DNA of 64,000 nucleotides from Legionella adelaidensis (GCF_900637865.1 NZ_LR134421.1:24077-88076), one strand, 5' to 3'. Counted from the first letter of the stretch, positions 50,194 through 61,753 are shown. Numbers and translations: made by a program. The notes: generated by a model not told the origin, from the sequence alone.

Positions 50194-52560
50194 TTAATTG
50201 CGTAGGGGTTTACCCGTTTCTAATAAATGATTAATTCTTGCTTGTGTTTCCTGGGTTTCAGCCAATTTAATAAATGCTTCTCGCTCTAACTTTAATAACC
50301 AGTCTTCATCAACCAATGTATTCTGATATACGTCACCACCACATAAGACGTAGGCTATTTGATTTGCCAAAAAATAATCATGCTTGGAAATAAAGCCGCC
50401 TTCTAACCAATTTACCAAACCCACCTGTAAACGAGCATGCCCTTCTCTACCTGCCACTCTAAAATTACGTGGTAAAGGAGCGATATAATTGGCAGCATTC
50501 ATTGCTTTAATTTTTGCAAGAGCGGCAAAAAGGACTTCATTTTTATGCATTACCCAATTATCCGTGCTCTTTAAATATCCTTTGTTCAGTGCGTCAGGTG
50601 CGCTAGAAGCCACTTGTGCTGTGGCAATTTGCTCAAAATAGGGTTGAACAAATTGCATAAGATCCCCTTTAGGGACTTCCATAGCGGCGCGTAATGCCAT
50701 TTCTTTACAGCCTCCGCCAGCCGGAAGAAGCCCCACTCCCGCCTCTACTAAGCCAGGATATGCTTCAAAAGCAGCGGTCACCGCTGAACAGTGGAGCATT
50801 AATTCACAACCTCCACCTAAAGCTCTTCCTCGTAGTACTGCTATAGTAGGAATAGGGCTGTATTTCATGCGCATGGCTATTTTTTGGAATTCTGCAATCA
50901 TCTTTTCCAAAGCAGTGTAATCATTGTTTTTAATCAATCCTAAAACACTGCGTAAATCGGCCCCTGAACTAAAGTTATTTTCATCCCACTGATAAACTAT
51001 TAGACCTTGTGCATTTTTTTCTGAATATTCCAACGCCTGGACCATACCATCCAAAACACTTTGTCCAATTGTATTTGCCTTGCTTTTAAAGGTGAGAAGA
51101 AACACGTCATCTATAAAATCCAAAAGTTTTACACCTTCATTTTCATAGACTGTTTTAAAATGCCGTGGGGCTTCATTTAAAACTTTATCGGGAAAATATT
51201 GTTTCTTATAAACTTCCAACTGGCTGCGCGGTTGATAACTTTCAAATGCTGGGGAAAAAGCACCTTCCCGGGTATAAAATTTGTCTATCGTATGGAGCCA
51301 TTGAGGTAAAGGGACAGAGGCTAACGATTTATTTTCTTCAATCGCTTTTTCTATATTTTCGCGCAAATATGTCAAGCCAGCTGCTTGCCAGATTTCAAAA
51401 GGCCCAAATTGCCAACCAAAGCCCCAGCGGATCGCCAAATCCACATCACGAACCGTTTCAGCAATGGTTTGCAAATGAAAAGCACAATAATGAAAAAGAT
51501 CTCTAAAACAGGCAGCTAAAAATAAAGCTTGCTTGTTATTGGAGTTCGTTAATTCATGCATTCTTTCTTGAGGATCAGCAATTTGCATAATGGCTTTTAC
51601 TTCCTCGCTGATCTGCCCTCTCGCTTCGCGGTATTTTTTTAATCGAGTATCATATACTTCGATGAGCTTACCATTCTTGCGATAAATACCTTGCCCCGTT
51701 TTTTGACCTAAATGGCCCTCTTTGATTAATCCTACCAACCAGTCAGGCAAGGTAAAGTATTGATGCCAAGGATCATCTTTTAATTGGCTATACATCGTTT
51801 CTACTACATGATGCATAGTGTCTAAACCAACTACGTCCATTGTTCGGAAAGTTGCTGATTTAGGCCTGCCAATTAAGCTACCCGTTAATGCGTCGACTTC
51901 ATCCAAGCCTAACTCAAAACTCTCAGCATGATATAAAGTAGCTAATAAAGAAAAAACGCCTACCCGATTGGCGATAAAATTAGGCGTATCTTTAGCCCGG
52001 ACCACTCCTTTTCCCAATTGACTGGTTAACCATGTCTCGAGAAAGTTTAATAACTCCTGCGAACTTGAATGAGCGGGAATTAACTCTACTAAATGCATAT
52101 AGCGAGGGGGATTAAAAAAGTGAACCCCGCAAAACCTTTGTTTTAAATCGGATGGAAATTCTTTTTCTAATTCATTAATACTGAGACCAGAAGTGTTACT
52201 CACTAAAATAGCTTTTTCACTAAGAAATGGAGTAATTTTACTGTAAAGCTCTTTTTTCCAATCGAAACGTTCCGCAATGGCTTCAATTACTAAATCGCAA
52301 GAACGCAAATCTTCTAAATTTTCTTCATAATTTTTGGCTTGTAGAAGGGTTGCTGCGTCAGGAGTCCCTAATGGAGCCGGCTTGAGTTTATTAAGATGCG
52401 CAATGGCTTTTGCAACAATACTATCTTTATTACCTTCTTTAGCGGATAGGTCATAAAGATAGGTTTCTATCCCTGCATTAATACAATGTGCTGCTATTTG
52501 TGCTCCCATAACTCCTGCACCCAAAACGGCCACACGTTTAATTACAAAAGGTTCATGCAT
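50194..52560 (-). CDS. 3-hydroxyacyl-CoA dehydrogenase/enoyl-CoA hydratase fusion (FadN/FadB type)
   Basis: This 788-residue bifunctional enzyme carries out the middle steps of beta-oxidation. The NAD-binding dehydrogenase comes first (VAVLGAGVMGAQIAAHC, then GVHFFNPP) and its C-terminal domain follows. The crotonase-type hydratase is last, from about residue 490 (LLDFIDDVFLLTF, GADLRSVLG, RALGGGCELMLHCS). This order is that of Bacillus FadN; in E. coli FadB the hydratase comes first. The fadA gene follows with 14 bases between stop and the chosen start. The name fadB is often given to such proteins but is not exact. Confidence 0.92.
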   Translation of the reverse strand: MHEPFVIKRVAVLGAGVMGAQIAAHCINAGIETYLYDLSAKEGNKDSIVAKAIAHLNKLKPAPLGTPDAATLLQAKNYEENLEDLRSCDLVIEAIAERFDWKKELYSKITPFLSEKAILVSNTSGLSINELEKEFPSDLKQRFCGVHFFNPPRYMHLVELIPAHSSSQELLNFLETWLTSQLGKGVVRAKDTPNFIANRVGVFSLLATLYHAESFELGLDEVDALTGSLIGRPKSATFRTMDVVGLDTMHHVVETMYSQLKDDPWHQYFTLPDWLVGLIKEGHLGQKTGQGIYRKNGKLIEVYDTRLKKYREARGQISEEVKAIMQIADPQERMHELTNSNNKQALFLAACFRDLFHYCAFHLQTIAETVRDVDLAIRWGFGWQFGPFEIWQAAGLTYLRENIEKAIEENKSLASVPLPQWLHTIDKFYTREGAFSPAFESYQPRSQLEVYKKQYFPDKVLNEAPRHFKTVYENEGVKLLDFIDDVFLLTFKSKANTIGQSVLDGMVQALEYSEKNAQGLIVYQWDENNFSSGADLRSVLGLIKNNDYTALEKMIAEFQKIAMRMKYSPIPTIAVLRGRALGGGCELMLHCSAVTAAFEAYPGLVEAGVGLLPAGGGCKEMALRAAMEVPKGDLMQFVQPYFEQIATAQVASSAPDALNKGYLKSTDNWVMHKNEVLFAALAKIKAMNAANYIAPLPRNFRVAGREGHARLQVGLVNWLEGGFISKHDYFLANQIAYVLCGGDVYQNTLVDEDWLLKLEREAFIKLAETQETQARINHLLETGKPLRN

Positions 52561-52629
52561 AACTTTTCCTTAATTTTTTGTTACTTATATTAAATTCCAA
52601 ACCGATTGAGGAAGCTTGCGCAAAATGAA

Positions 52630-52670
52630 GGATCGAAACCTGGTTGCTTGCAACCAGGTTACTAGGATAC
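52630..52670 (+). repeat. CCTGGTTG palindromic repeat, copy 4 (best conserved)
   Basis: GGATCGAAACCTGGTTGCTT continues to GCAACCAGGTTACTAGGATAC. AACCTGGTTGC and GCAACCAGGTT form a perfect 11-bp stem with a 2-base loop (52637-52660). It sits between the ALDH7-like stop and the fadN-like start. Confidence 0.8.
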
Positions 52671-52693
52671 ATTTCTCCATGATATTACCTGCT

Positions 52694-54247
52694 TCAAAAA
52701 GCTGGTTTCTCCTCATTATTCGATTCAGAAGCCAAATTAAATTTAATCCCCTGAGCGAGCGGTAAACTATCTCCCCAATTAATCGTATTCGTTTGTCTGC
52801 GCATATAGGCTTTCCATGAATCAGAGCCTGATTCCCTCCCACCCCCAGTGTCTTTTTCCCCGCCAAACGCACCACCAATTTCAGCACCGGATGTGCCAAT
52901 GTTGATATTGGCAATGCCACAATCACTTCCTTTTGCACTGAGAAAAATTTCTGCATTTTTTAAATTCAGTGTAAACAAGGCTGACGACAAACCTTGGGGT
53001 ACTGCATTTTGCATCGCAATGGCCTCTTGTATCGTCTTAAAAGGCATTGCATACAATATAGGGGAGAATGTTTCTTTTTGTACAATAGGGCTGTGGTTAC
53101 TTATGTTGGAAATCAAAGTAGGTTGTACAAAATTACCTGTACGCGTCAAAACTTTTCCACCAAATTCAATTTTTCCTCCCAGCTTGACGATTTCTGTAAT
53201 CACTTCTTCGAAGTCTTCTACTGCTTTTTTATCAATTAAAGGCCCCATTAAATTGTTACTATCTAAAGGGTCTCCAATCGTTATTTGTTCGTAAGCATGA
53301 CGTAATTTATCAACTACCCGTGTGTAAATTGACTCATGGACAAACAAACGGCGGGTGGTAGTACAGCGCTGTCCAGCTGTTCCAATTGCACCAAATACGA
53401 TAGCGGGAATTGCTAATTGTAAATCCGCGCTTTCATCAACAATAATTGCATTATTTCCTCCTAGCTCTAAAATTGAACGCCCTAATCGCTCAGCCACCCA
53501 ACCCGCTACTTGCTTTCCAACTGCGGTAGAACCAGTAAATGATATGAGTGGTATACGTCTGTCTTTTACAAAAGCTTCAGCTATAGCGTGATTTTGAGGA
53601 ATAAAGACTGAAAAAATTTCAGGGCAGTCATTTTCTTTTAGTACTTGATTGCAAATATGTTGCACGGCAACAGCACAAAGAGGCGTTTTTGCTGAGGGCT
53701 TCCAAATAGTTACATTTCCACAAATTGCTGAAATAAAAGCATTCCATGCCCACACGGCTACTGGAAAGTTAAAAGCGGATATAACCCCAATAACGCCATA
53801 AGGGTGCCATTGCTCATACATGCGGTGTAAGGGCCGCTCTGAATGCATGGTTTTACCGTATAACATACGGGATTGACCGACGGCGAAATCCGCAATATCT
53901 ATCATTTCCTGAACTTCCCCATCGCCTTCTTGCTTGGATTTCCCCATTTCCATGGAAACCAGTGTTCCCAAAGCATCTTTATGTTTTCGTAAAGCTTGTC
54001 CAATTTGGCGAACAATTTCGCCGCGTTTAGGAGCAGGAAAATCACGCCACTTAAGAAATGCGTTTTGAGAGATACTAACAATTTTTTCATAATCACCCAA
54101 TGAGCAAGTGGAAACCTTGGCGATCATTTCACCTGTGCTGGGATTCTCCGAAACTAATAATTTTTCATTGGTGATGCTTTCCCATGTGTGCCCTGCAAAT
54201 GCGCCAGGATTTACATTTTTAATATTTAATGTTTCTAATATTTCCAT
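52694..54247 (-). CDS. ALDH7-like aldehyde dehydrogenase (aminoadipate semialdehyde type)
   Basis: This 517-residue NAD-dependent aldehyde dehydrogenase starts at the ATG at 54247, with GGGGAAGAACA upstream. Key sites are LELGGNNA with the general base Glu, and GTAGQRCTT with the catalytic Cys. It resembles the ALDH7/piperideine-6-carboxylate dehydrogenase group, which oxidises alpha-aminoadipate semialdehyde in lysine breakdown. The saccharopine dehydrogenase-like gene ends 10 bases upstream, consistent with that pathway. Confidence 0.88.
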   Translation of the reverse strand: MEILETLNIKNVNPGAFAGHTWESITNEKLLVSENPSTGEMIAKVSTCSLGDYEKIVSISQNAFLKWRDFPAPKRGEIVRQIGQALRKHKDALGTLVSMEMGKSKQEGDGEVQEMIDIADFAVGQSRMLYGKTMHSERPLHRMYEQWHPYGVIGVISAFNFPVAVWAWNAFISAICGNVTIWKPSAKTPLCAVAVQHICNQVLKENDCPEIFSVFIPQNHAIAEAFVKDRRIPLISFTGSTAVGKQVAGWVAERLGRSILELGGNNAIIVDESADLQLAIPAIVFGAIGTAGQRCTTTRRLFVHESIYTRVVDKLRHAYEQITIGDPLDSNNLMGPLIDKKAVEDFEEVITEIVKLGGKIEFGGKVLTRTGNFVQPTLISNISNHSPIVQKETFSPILYAMPFKTIQEAIAMQNAVPQGLSSALFTLNLKNAEIFLSAKGSDCGIANINIGTSGAEIGGAFGGEKDTGGGRESGSDSWKAYMRRQTNTINWGDSLPLAQGIKFNLASESNNEEKPAF

Positions 54248-54257
54248 TGTTCTTCCC

Positions 54258-55346
54258 CTAGGCAAAATACTGAGCAAAGCGGTTTTTTAGTAATTCGTTC
54301 AACGTAAACGACTCTTGTAAAATTAAGCCTTGGTATTTGTCTTCTTGGCTTAAAATTAAATCCAATACCGAGCAAACGCCTGAAGCGGTGCTAATTTGGA
54401 TAGCAGACCATTTAATCCCTTCAATTTTTTGAGGGTAGATTTTTTTGATATAACTATGTTCCCGTAGCTCCTCTTGTTTTATACCTCCGGTTGCGACGTA
54501 AATTATTACAATATCCTGGTAAGTTTTTGGAATAGCACGCTCAAGGATAGTCTTTAAAATGCTGCGATCTTCATTTAATTTTAGATCATTCATTAAAAAC
54601 CGGATTTTTTCACAGTGGCCAGGATAGCGCATGGTCTTATAATTTAGGGTATTAATTTTATCGCGGTATAACTCTGCAAGGCTTCCTAGCCCGCCAGAGG
54701 TATTAAATGCTTCAAATGCGCAGCCTTCTATTTGTATGGCTTCCAAGTCTTCTAGAGGTTTTACTAGCGTATCCGTACCACCTTCGATAGCATGGCAGGG
54801 ATTACCATATTCATTGATCAATCCTTCTGTAGACCATGTTAAAGAGTACTGTAAAGCATTGCTAGTACGCTGGGGTAAAGCCCCAACCCGCAGCTTGGCA
54901 TAATGGCACTCATCAAATTCTTGCAACAATGTATTTGCCACAATACTAACAAACCCGGGCGCCAGACCGCATTGGGGTACGAAAGCCGTCTTGGCATTTT
55001 CAGCTAATTCTTTGACAACCTTGGTAACAGAGGTATCTTCGGTCAGGTCAAAATAATGCGCTCTTCCTGCTTTTGCAGCTTTAGCCACGTACGAATTTAG
55101 GAAATAAGGCAAGCAGGAAACTACCGCTACAATTTCATGTTTTTGGAGGTAGGTTTGCATGGCAACTTGATCTTTGACATCTAATGCCACTGTTTTAATA
55201 TCGGGCATGGCTGTTAAAAGATGTTTGACGTCTGTGCCTTCAAAATTGATATCAGCCAAATGCACGTTATATTCTTTGGAGCGTGTTAATAGACAGGCAA
55301 TTAAACTGCCTATTTTCCCTGCGCCAGTGATTAAAACATTGTACAT
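54258..55346 (-). CDS. Saccharopine dehydrogenase-like protein
   Basis: This 362-residue protein has an N-terminal Rossmann fold ([17 protein letters not shown]) and the saccharopine dehydrogenase family core ([17 protein letters not shown]). In plants and animals the enzyme releases glutamate and aminoadipate semialdehyde from saccharopine. The downstream ALDH7-like gene would handle the semialdehyde. A lysine-ketoglutarate reductase half is not adjacent, so the true substrate remains uncertain. AGGAG precedes the ATG. Confidence 0.82.
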   Translation of the reverse strand: MYNVLITGAGKIGSLIACLLTRSKEYNVHLADINFEGTDVKHLLTAMPDIKTVALDVKDQVAMQTYLQKHEIVAVVSCLPYFLNSYVAKAAKAGRAHYFDLTEDTSVTKVVKELAENAKTAFVPQCGLAPGFVSIVANTLLQEFDECHYAKLRVGALPQRTSNALQYSLTWSTEGLINEYGNPCHAIEGGTDTLVKPLEDLEAIQIEGCAFEAFNTSGGLGSLAELYRDKINTLNYKTMRYPGHCEKIRFLMNDLKLNEDRSILKTILERAIPKTYQDIVIIYVATGGIKQEELREHSYIKKIYPQKIEGIKWSAIQISTASGVCSVLDLILSQEDKYQGLILQESFTLNELLKNRFAQYFA

Positions 55347-55563
55347 ATCCCACTCCTGCGGATTCTGTTACGTCATCCTACACTAAAAAATGGGCAGGAT
55401 AAATCGTCCTTATTGCCATATGATAAACACGTGGGGGTGCCAAAATTTACGATACGCAGCAAAAACAAACCACTATGTTATTCAATGTCCTACATTTTCA
55501 ATTGCAAAAAGACAATCATTTGCCCAAAATACCCTATTACGCAGCTAAATTACCCAAAATATT

Positions 55564-57129
55564 ATGCAATTAAAATATTCGACTGCTTTTAGGGCGGTGA
55601 TTCCTTTTTTTTTAGCAGGTCTTATTGTTCCTCTCGGTTTTGCACCTTTTCACTTCCCGGGATTAAGTATCCTCGGGGTAGGCATATTATTTTATTTATT
55701 ACAAAGCCCTACTTTAAAATTTAATTTTTTATCGGGCTTTCTATTTGGATTCGCTTATTTTGGCTTAGGTGTTTCCTGGGTATATGTGAGCATTCGGGTT
55801 TATGGGCACATTCACCCGCTCCTCTCCTTTTTTATTACTCTCTTATTTATCTTTCTACAGTCATTTTATATTGGACTTGTCACACTTTTTTTCAGGAAAA
55901 TATACAGAAACATCCCTTTTTTATTTTCCTGTGTTGTTTTTAGTGCAATATGGTGCCTGGGAGAATTTCTCCGAGCAACTATTCTAAGCGGTTTTCCATG
56001 GCTTTTACTTGGGTTTAGTCAAATCGAAACGCCTTTACGCTTTATGATTCCCGTTGTGGGAATTTATGGTGTGAGCTTTTTGGCCTGCTTAACTGCTACT
56101 TTTTTCGTTGGGGGAGTGCAAAAAGGACGTTCCCATAAATATATTTATACCCTCGCAGCCCTCTTTATTTTACTTGGCCCTGCCTTACTAAATAAATCCT
56201 GGACAACGGTAGCCTCAGAGCCACAAAAAATCGGTATTATCCAGGCAAATTTATCTATGCGTGATAAATGGGATGAAACGATTTTTTGGAGGTTATTAAA
56301 AACCTACAGCCGAAAAATTCAAGAATTAATCGCCGACAATGATATTATCGTGTTGCCAGAATCGGCATTCCCCGTCCCCCCAAGCTACATTGCCGACTTT
56401 CTTGATGAATTAGATAAACAAGCCAAACAGCTTGATACCAGTGTGCTAATAGGAATCCCACAGGCTGCTAATATGGCAGAGACAGCCTATTTTAATACCA
56501 TGATTGCATTAGGGAATGCAGAAGGAACCTATTTGAAACAGCATTTAGTACCTTTTGGCGAATATATCCCTTTAATCTTTCAACGGCTGAATGATTGGTT
56601 AGGTTTACCATCTTCCAATATGCAACCAGGTAAATCCCATCAAAAGCCCATTCTGGTTAAGGAGCGGCCTATTGCTTCTTTAATTTGTTATGAGCTCGCT
56701 TATCCTTCCTTGTTACGCAAGCAACTTCCTGATGCGCAGTGGATCGCATCTATTAGTGATGATGGCTGGTTTGGGCATTCCTTTGCTATGTACCAACAAT
56801 TGCAAATGGCACAAGCTTTATCATTACAAACGGGACGATACCAGGTATTAGCAAATAACGACGGGCTCTCTTCCGTGATAAATGATAAAGGAGAAATCGT
56901 CGCCTCTTTACCTGCTTTTAAGTCGAAAACTCTGCAAGCGTCTCTTTATCCTGCTTTTGGCTCTACCCCCTGGGTTTATTATGGGGATGGCCCCGTCCTT
57001 CTTAGCTGCTGTTTTATAATAGGCCTCGCAGTTTTTTCTAGCTATAAATTTTTAAGCTTCACCAACCAAAAATTTACGCTTAATGGCGTGCGCGGCCCAG
57101 TTACTCGGCTATCTGAACCGCGATCGTGA
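55564..57129 (+). CDS. lnt: Apolipoprotein N-acyltransferase
   Basis: This inner-membrane enzyme adds the third acyl chain to lipoproteins. The 521 residues hold several N-terminal membrane segments and a carbon-nitrogen hydrolase domain. Its Glu/Lys/Cys triad is visible in [19 protein letters not shown] and [10 protein letters not shown]. The ATG at 55564 lacks a clear ribosome binding site. The gene stands 128 bases before leuS, in the usual lnt-leuS neighbourhood of gammaproteobacteria. The 217-base gap upstream (55347-55563) shows no gene. Confidence 0.95.
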   Translation: MQLKYSTAFRAVIPFFLAGLIVPLGFAPFHFPGLSILGVGILFYLLQSPTLKFNFLSGFLFGFAYFGLGVSWVYVSIRVYGHIHPLLSFFITLLFIFLQSFYIGLVTLFFRKIYRNIPFLFSCVVFSAIWCLGEFLRATILSGFPWLLLGFSQIETPLRFMIPVVGIYGVSFLACLTATFFVGGVQKGRSHKYIYTLAALFILLGPALLNKSWTTVASEPQKIGIIQANLSMRDKWDETIFWRLLKTYSRKIQELIADNDIIVLPESAFPVPPSYIADFLDELDKQAKQLDTSVLIGIPQAANMAETAYFNTMIALGNAEGTYLKQHLVPFGEYIPLIFQRLNDWLGLPSSNMQPGKSHQKPILVKERPIASLICYELAYPSLLRKQLPDAQWIASISDDGWFGHSFAMYQQLQMAQALSLQTGRYQVLANNDGLSSVINDKGEIVASLPAFKSKTLQASLYPAFGSTPWVYYGDGPVLLSCCFIIGLAVFSSYKFLSFTNQKFTLNGVRGPVTRLSEPRS

Positions 57130-57256
57130 GGAGCGGAAATTTTGTTTCTCTGCGGACCCACGGAGAAGGGAAAATTGGTTTTTCCGAGCGAAACTATTGC
57201 TGACAACCCTAAGAGGCGTTATTCTAACCAACCCGATTTATTTTTTATTTATAAAA

Positions 57257-59722
57257 ATGGATAACAGTTATAAACCGCAAGAAATCGAAGAGCAAGCGCA
57301 GCAATTTTGGCATAAAAAACAATCGTTTAATGTTACTGAAGACTTAAATAAAGAAAAATTCTACTGTTTATCCATGTTTCCTTATCCCAGTGGCTCTTTA
57401 CACATGGGCCATGTGCGCAACTATACTTTAGGTGATGTTATTGCTCGATATCAACGCGCATTAGGTAAAAATGTATTACAGCCTATCGGCTGGGATGCAT
57501 TTGGTTTACCAGCTGAGAATGCTGCTATCAAACATGGTATTCACCCTGCTGAATGGACACGAAAAAATATTGCCTCAATGAAAGAGCAGTTCCTTAAATT
57601 AGGGAATGCTTATGATTGGAGGCGAGAAATTGCTACTTGCGAACCTGATTACTACCGCTGGGAACAATGGTTTTTTATTAAACTATTTGAAAAAGGTCTG
57701 GTTTACAAGAAAAATGCCATCGTCAACTGGGATCCAGTAGATAAAACCGTGTTGGCTAATGAACAGGTAGTAGATGGTCGTGGCTGGCGTTCTGGTGCTT
57801 TAGTAGAGCATAAAGAAATCTCGCAATGGTTTATCAAGATTACTGCTTACGCTGATGAACTACTGGACGGGCTTGAAGAACTTACCGATTGGCCGTTGCA
57901 AGTAAAACAAATGCAGCGTAATTGGATTGGGCGCTCGGAAGGAACTGAAATCCTATTTAAAGTAAAAGATTTACCAAAAAGATTAAAAATTTACACCACT
58001 AGACCTGATACTTTGATGGGAGCTACCTACTTAGCTATAGCTCCAGATCATCCACTCGCTAAGCAAGCAGGTACTCAAAGCGCCGAAGTACAAGCCTTCC
58101 TGGATGGTTGTCAAGGGGTTCGCATGGCTGAAGCTGAGCTTGCTACAATGGAAAAGAAAGGTATTAATAGTGGTTTTGTAGCAATTCACCCAATCTCTGG
58201 AAATGAAATCCCCGTATGGATTGCTAATTTTGTTTTAATGCAATATGGCTCGGGGGCAGTAATGTCGGTTCCTGCGCATGATCAAAGGGATTGGGAATTT
58301 GCTCAAAAATATCAATTACCTTTAAAAGAAGTGATTAAAGGCGAAAATCAACACGACTATAAAAAAGAAGCCTATACCGGGGAAGGCAGTCTTATAAATT
58401 CCTTGCAGTTTGATAACTTATCTTCAGAAGAAGCTAAAAAAGCAATCACTCTTTATTTAGAAGAACAAGATGCAGGTAAAGCTACAGTAAATTATCGCTT
58501 GCGAGATTGGGGAATCTCAAGACAACGTTATTGGGGTACCCCCATTCCTATGATTATTTGCGAAGAGTGCGGTATAGTCCCTGTTCCAGAAAACGACTTA
58601 CCCGTCATTCTACCTGAAAACGTTGATTTTACTGGCAATGGTTCGCCTTTAGCCCACTGTGCAGAATTTTTGCATGTACAGTGCCCTAAATGTCAACAAG
58701 ACGCTATAAGGGAAACAGACACGTTTGACACTTTCGTAGAATCCTCCTGGTATTACGCGCGTTTCGCATGTAAAGGCCAGGATAATGCCATGCTCGATGA
58801 CCGCGCCAAATACTGGACGCCTGTAGATCAATATATTGGTGGCATTGAGCATGCAGTTATGCATCTTTTATATGCCCGTTTTTTCCATAAATTAATGCGC
58901 GATGAAGGTTTGCTCAACTCCGATGAGCCTTTTAAAGCGTTATTAACGCAAGGTATGGTTTTAAAGAATGGCCACAAGATGTCCAAATCTTTGGGCAATA
59001 TTGTTGATCCTAACCATTTAATAGAAACCTATGGAGCGGACACGGCGCGCTTATTTGTCATGTTTGCGTCTCCTCCCGAACAATCACTTGAGTGGTCGGA
59101 TAGCGGCGTTGAAGGCGCACACCGTTTCTTAAAGCGTTTATGGGCATTTTGTTATCAGCATCGCACGAATTGTTGTGAAATTAACGAGCTTATGGGTGAA
59201 AATGCCCATGTAAATTGGCAAGTTTGCGAACCGCGACTTAGAAAAGCGCGTTTTAATGTTTATCAAATAGTGGCCCAAGCCAATCATGATTATGAGCGTC
59301 AGCAGTTTAATACAGTGGTTTCGGGATGTATGAAGCTATTTAACGAAATTTCGAGCTATACCCTTGCCACAGAAGAAGATAAATGTTTTATTCATAATTC
59401 TATTAGCATTTTACTTCGTCTATTAGCGCCTATAACACCTCATATTTGTCATCATCTTTGGCAACAACTTGGCTTTTCCAAAGTAATTATTGACGCCCCT
59501 TGGCCAAAAGTGGATAAAAGCGCTTTGAAAACGGATGAAGTAGAGTTTGTAGTGCAAGTTAACGGCAAACTGCGCGCGCAGTTTACTGCCAGTACCACAA
59601 GTTCCGAAGAGGATTTAATTATTCTTGCCAAGGAAAATGTCGGCTCGTTTATTGAAGGCAAAAAAATTCTTAAATCCATTGTGGTACCCCATAGGCAATT
59701 AATTAACTTAGTTGTTAACTAA
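57257..59722 (+). CDS. leuS: Leucyl-tRNA synthetase
   Basis: This class I synthetase charges tRNA-Leu. The ATG at 57257 gives 821 residues beginning [18 protein letters not shown], as in other LeuS. An earlier in-frame start would add 58 unrelated residues inside the lnt 3' end. The HIGH motif is [11 protein letters not shown], the editing domain has the [11 protein letters not shown] and [16 protein letters not shown] blocks, and the KMSKS motif is [10 protein letters not shown]. The stop overlaps the lptE start by one base. Confidence 0.97.
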   Translation: MDNSYKPQEIEEQAQQFWHKKQSFNVTEDLNKEKFYCLSMFPYPSGSLHMGHVRNYTLGDVIARYQRALGKNVLQPIGWDAFGLPAENAAIKHGIHPAEWTRKNIASMKEQFLKLGNAYDWRREIATCEPDYYRWEQWFFIKLFEKGLVYKKNAIVNWDPVDKTVLANEQVVDGRGWRSGALVEHKEISQWFIKITAYADELLDGLEELTDWPLQVKQMQRNWIGRSEGTEILFKVKDLPKRLKIYTTRPDTLMGATYLAIAPDHPLAKQAGTQSAEVQAFLDGCQGVRMAEAELATMEKKGINSGFVAIHPISGNEIPVWIANFVLMQYGSGAVMSVPAHDQRDWEFAQKYQLPLKEVIKGENQHDYKKEAYTGEGSLINSLQFDNLSSEEAKKAITLYLEEQDAGKATVNYRLRDWGISRQRYWGTPIPMIICEECGIVPVPENDLPVILPENVDFTGNGSPLAHCAEFLHVQCPKCQQDAIRETDTFDTFVESSWYYARFACKGQDNAMLDDRAKYWTPVDQYIGGIEHAVMHLLYARFFHKLMRDEGLLNSDEPFKALLTQGMVLKNGHKMSKSLGNIVDPNHLIETYGADTARLFVMFASPPEQSLEWSDSGVEGAHRFLKRLWAFCYQHRTNCCEINELMGENAHVNWQVCEPRLRKARFNVYQIVAQANHDYERQQFNTVVSGCMKLFNEISSYTLATEEDKCFIHNSISILLRLLAPITPHICHHLWQQLGFSKVIIDAPWPKVDKSALKTDEVEFVVQVNGKLRAQFTASTTSSEEDLIILAKENVGSFIEGKKILKSIVVPHRQLINLVVN

Positions 59723-60216
59723 TGAAAATTTTATCTCGCTCTCTCGTTATTTTTTTGCTAATCCTCATGACCGCGTGTGGGTATCACTTACGCGGATTTT
59801 TTGATATGCCCGCTTGGCTCAACGACGTTGGTATTGTTCTTGAGAAGGGGCATAGAGATTTACCCAATCTGCTACAACAACAATTGGAAGCTTATAAAGT
59901 TAATGTCGTTCCTCTTTCCGAAGCAAGATATATTTTAATTATTAAAAATGATCAATATCGCCAAGAGATTATGAGCGTTAGTTCAACAACCACCCCCAGA
60001 CAGTATCAGGTGTTTTACTCCGTACACTTCGTATTGCAAGAAGCTAAAGGTAAAATGTTAATCCCTGCAGGTATTGTAGAGATCACCCGACAGATTACTA
60101 TTAATAGTGACCGCATCTTAGGATCGGACGAGGAAGAGACTTTGATAAAGAAAGAAATGCGGGAAGATGCCGTCCTACAAATAATTAATCGTTTAAGCAA
60201 ATTAGAGCCAAATTAA
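59722..60216 (+). CDS. lptE: LPS-assembly lipoprotein LptE
   Basis: This outer-membrane lipoprotein plugs LptD and helps insert LPS. It has 164 residues, with a lipobox LMTACGYHLRG (Cys at about residue 17). The ATG overlaps the leuS stop. In E. coli the order leuS-lptE-holA-nadD is the same; here a Cys-rich exported protein and a deacetylase interrupt it. The length is slightly short for the family (E. coli 193). Confidence 0.93.
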   Translation: MKILSRSLVIFLLILMTACGYHLRGFFDMPAWLNDVGIVLEKGHRDLPNLLQQQLEAYKVNVVPLSEARYILIIKNDQYRQEIMSVSSTTTPRQYQVFYSVHFVLQEAKGKMLIPAGIVEITRQITINSDRILGSDEEETLIKKEMREDAVLQIINRLSKLEPN

Positions 60217-60230
60217 AACAAGGATGAGAT

Positions 60231-60623
60231 ATGAAATATATTTTCTTTATAGTTGCCAGCCTATTCGCTTCTTTAGGATTCGCAGCACCTTCTGTTGGGC
60301 AATGGGAGTGTATGGCTTTTGATTCTCGGGAAAAAAGCTATGAAGCTACAGGTGAAACTTTACATCAAGCAATGCAAGCAGCTCAATCGCTTTGTAATCG
60401 CTCAACGAAAGAGAAATGCCGAGTGGCGCAAAATTTCTGTATGGAAGGTCCGGCAACACCGCAAGACGTTCGTTGTGTAGTAACCGACAATTATGGACGC
60501 TCCTTTACTGGTTCGGGGAATAATGCTTGTAAAAAAGCATTGGCTACCTGTAATAACTGGGTGTTCCATGAAGGAGATGACATAACCGGCAATACCTGTA
60601 CTGTTTCTCATCGTGATCAATAA
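60231..60623 (+). CDS. Exported Cys-rich protein with internal duplication
   Basis: This 130-residue protein has a signal peptide (MKYIFFIVASLFASLGFA). The mature part has about eight Cys in two similar modules: QWECMAFDSREKSYEATGE with VRCVVTDNYGRSFTGSGN, each followed by A..AL..C and C pairs. It lies between lptE and holA with short gaps, so it is probably co-transcribed. AAGGATGAGAT precedes the ATG. I recognise no named family. Confidence 0.7.
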   Translation: MKYIFFIVASLFASLGFAAPSVGQWECMAFDSREKSYEATGETLHQAMQAAQSLCNRSTKEKCRVAQNFCMEGPATPQDVRCVVTDNYGRSFTGSGNNACKKALATCNNWVFHEGDDITGNTCTVSHRDQ

Positions 60624-61639
60624 TGCTCATCAAACAACAAGGCTTATCTCATCAACTTGGCCATGCTCATTATGCTATTTATGTGCTCATTGGACAGGAG
60701 CCCTATCTTCTTGAAATATCTGCTCAACAAATTAAAAATAGCTGGCGCGAAAAACATCCTTGCGATCAAAAAATTATTGATATTACCAATGCCGCAGACT
60801 GGTCACAGCTTTTAGAAGAAGCAAACAGCTATTCATTATTTGCAGAGTATGTTTTGCTAGATGTCCGTTATGAGAAAAAAAACTTCGAAGAAGCTGGAAA
60901 AAAAGCCCTGAACAACTACCTTGAGCATATAAACTCGCGTTCGCTTATTTTATTAAGAGCTGCCAATTTACCTGCAAAGCAACTTCAATGGCTGAGCAAC
61001 CACAAAGATGTTTTAATTGTACAGTCTTCAGCGCTTACACCGACTGCCTTGGGGGCATGGGTAACACAAAAACTAAAAGAAGCTTCTATTTCCTTTGAAC
61101 CTGGAGTTGCTGAGTTAATACATCGATATGCCCAGGGTAACATGTTAGCTTGCGCACAGACCGTTGATAAATTAAGACTCATGAATACAAAAGAAGTATT
61201 AACTGTAAAGTCTCTACAAGAGCACCTTATTGATCAATGCGAATTCCAAACCTATGAACTTACAGAGGCCTGCTTGCAAGGGAATTATGCTCAAGCCATA
61301 CATATTTTACGTTGGGCCTCTAAAAATAAAACGGAGCCTACTTTACTTTTATGGCTGTTAACCCAAGAGATTCGGGTATTAATTGAGTTGCACTCGCTAA
61401 TAAATGCTGCCTATGATTTTAAAAGCGCCTGCGCTCAACTGAAAATCTGGCCTCAACGGCAGGGTAATTACCAACGCTTGGTAGCCAGGCTTTCTTTACA
61501 GACGCTCTATGCTCAATTGGAACTATGTAAAAAAATTGATGACCAGATAAAAACCAGTCAAGGATCTTTGATTTGGATTCATTTAGAAAAACTTATATTA
61601 GAAATAGCGAAAGGCCAAGGTGGCTCCTGTAGCGTTTAG
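60623..61639 (+). CDS. holA: DNA polymerase III subunit delta
   Basis: This 338-residue clamp-loader subunit opens the beta clamp. The pattern YVLIGQEPYLLEISAQQIKN at the start, the LILLRAANLPAKQLQWL segment, and the helical C-terminal collar domain identify HolA. The ATG overlaps the stop of the preceding gene. The length matches E. coli HolA (343). Downstream, 202 bases (61640-61841) hold a REP-like half-sequence and a short hairpin but no gene. Confidence 0.92.
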   Translation: MLIKQQGLSHQLGHAHYAIYVLIGQEPYLLEISAQQIKNSWREKHPCDQKIIDITNAADWSQLLEEANSYSLFAEYVLLDVRYEKKNFEEAGKKALNNYLEHINSRSLILLRAANLPAKQLQWLSNHKDVLIVQSSALTPTALGAWVTQKLKEASISFEPGVAELIHRYAQGNMLACAQTVDKLRLMNTKEVLTVKSLQEHLIDQCEFQTYELTEACLQGNYAQAIHILRWASKNKTEPTLLLWLLTQEIRVLIELHSLINAAYDFKSACAQLKIWPQRQGNYQRLVARLSLQTLYAQLELCKKIDDQIKTSQGSLIWIHLEKLILEIAKGQGGSCSV

Positions 61640-61650
61640 CGCAAGGTTTC

Positions 61651-61753
61651 GGGTAGCCTTCGCGGGAATGACAGTTTTGCATATTTTAAAATTGTCATGT
61701 ACAAAGAAGGATAACAAACAAAATTTTAGGATCCGAGGACAGGACCTCCTGTC
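61651..61753. repeat. REP-like half-sequence and short hairpin after holA
   Basis: GTAGCCTTCGCGGGAATGAC at 61653-61672 resembles one half of the widespread GTCATTCCCGCGAAGGC repeat, with the other half missing. At 61738-61753 GACAGG and CCTGTC form a 6-bp stem with loop ACCT, followed by ATTTTAA. Confidence 0.4.

Noticed and set aside
52585..52956. 123-aa frame on the minus strand at the end of the ALDH7-like gene
   Set aside because: It overlaps the aldehyde dehydrogenase coding sequence in another frame, and its residues show no family pattern.
57130..57256. Possible leucine-tRNA T-box or leader peptide upstream of leuS
   Set aside because: No T-box core, Leu-codon run or convincing terminator-antiterminator pair is visible in the 127 bases.
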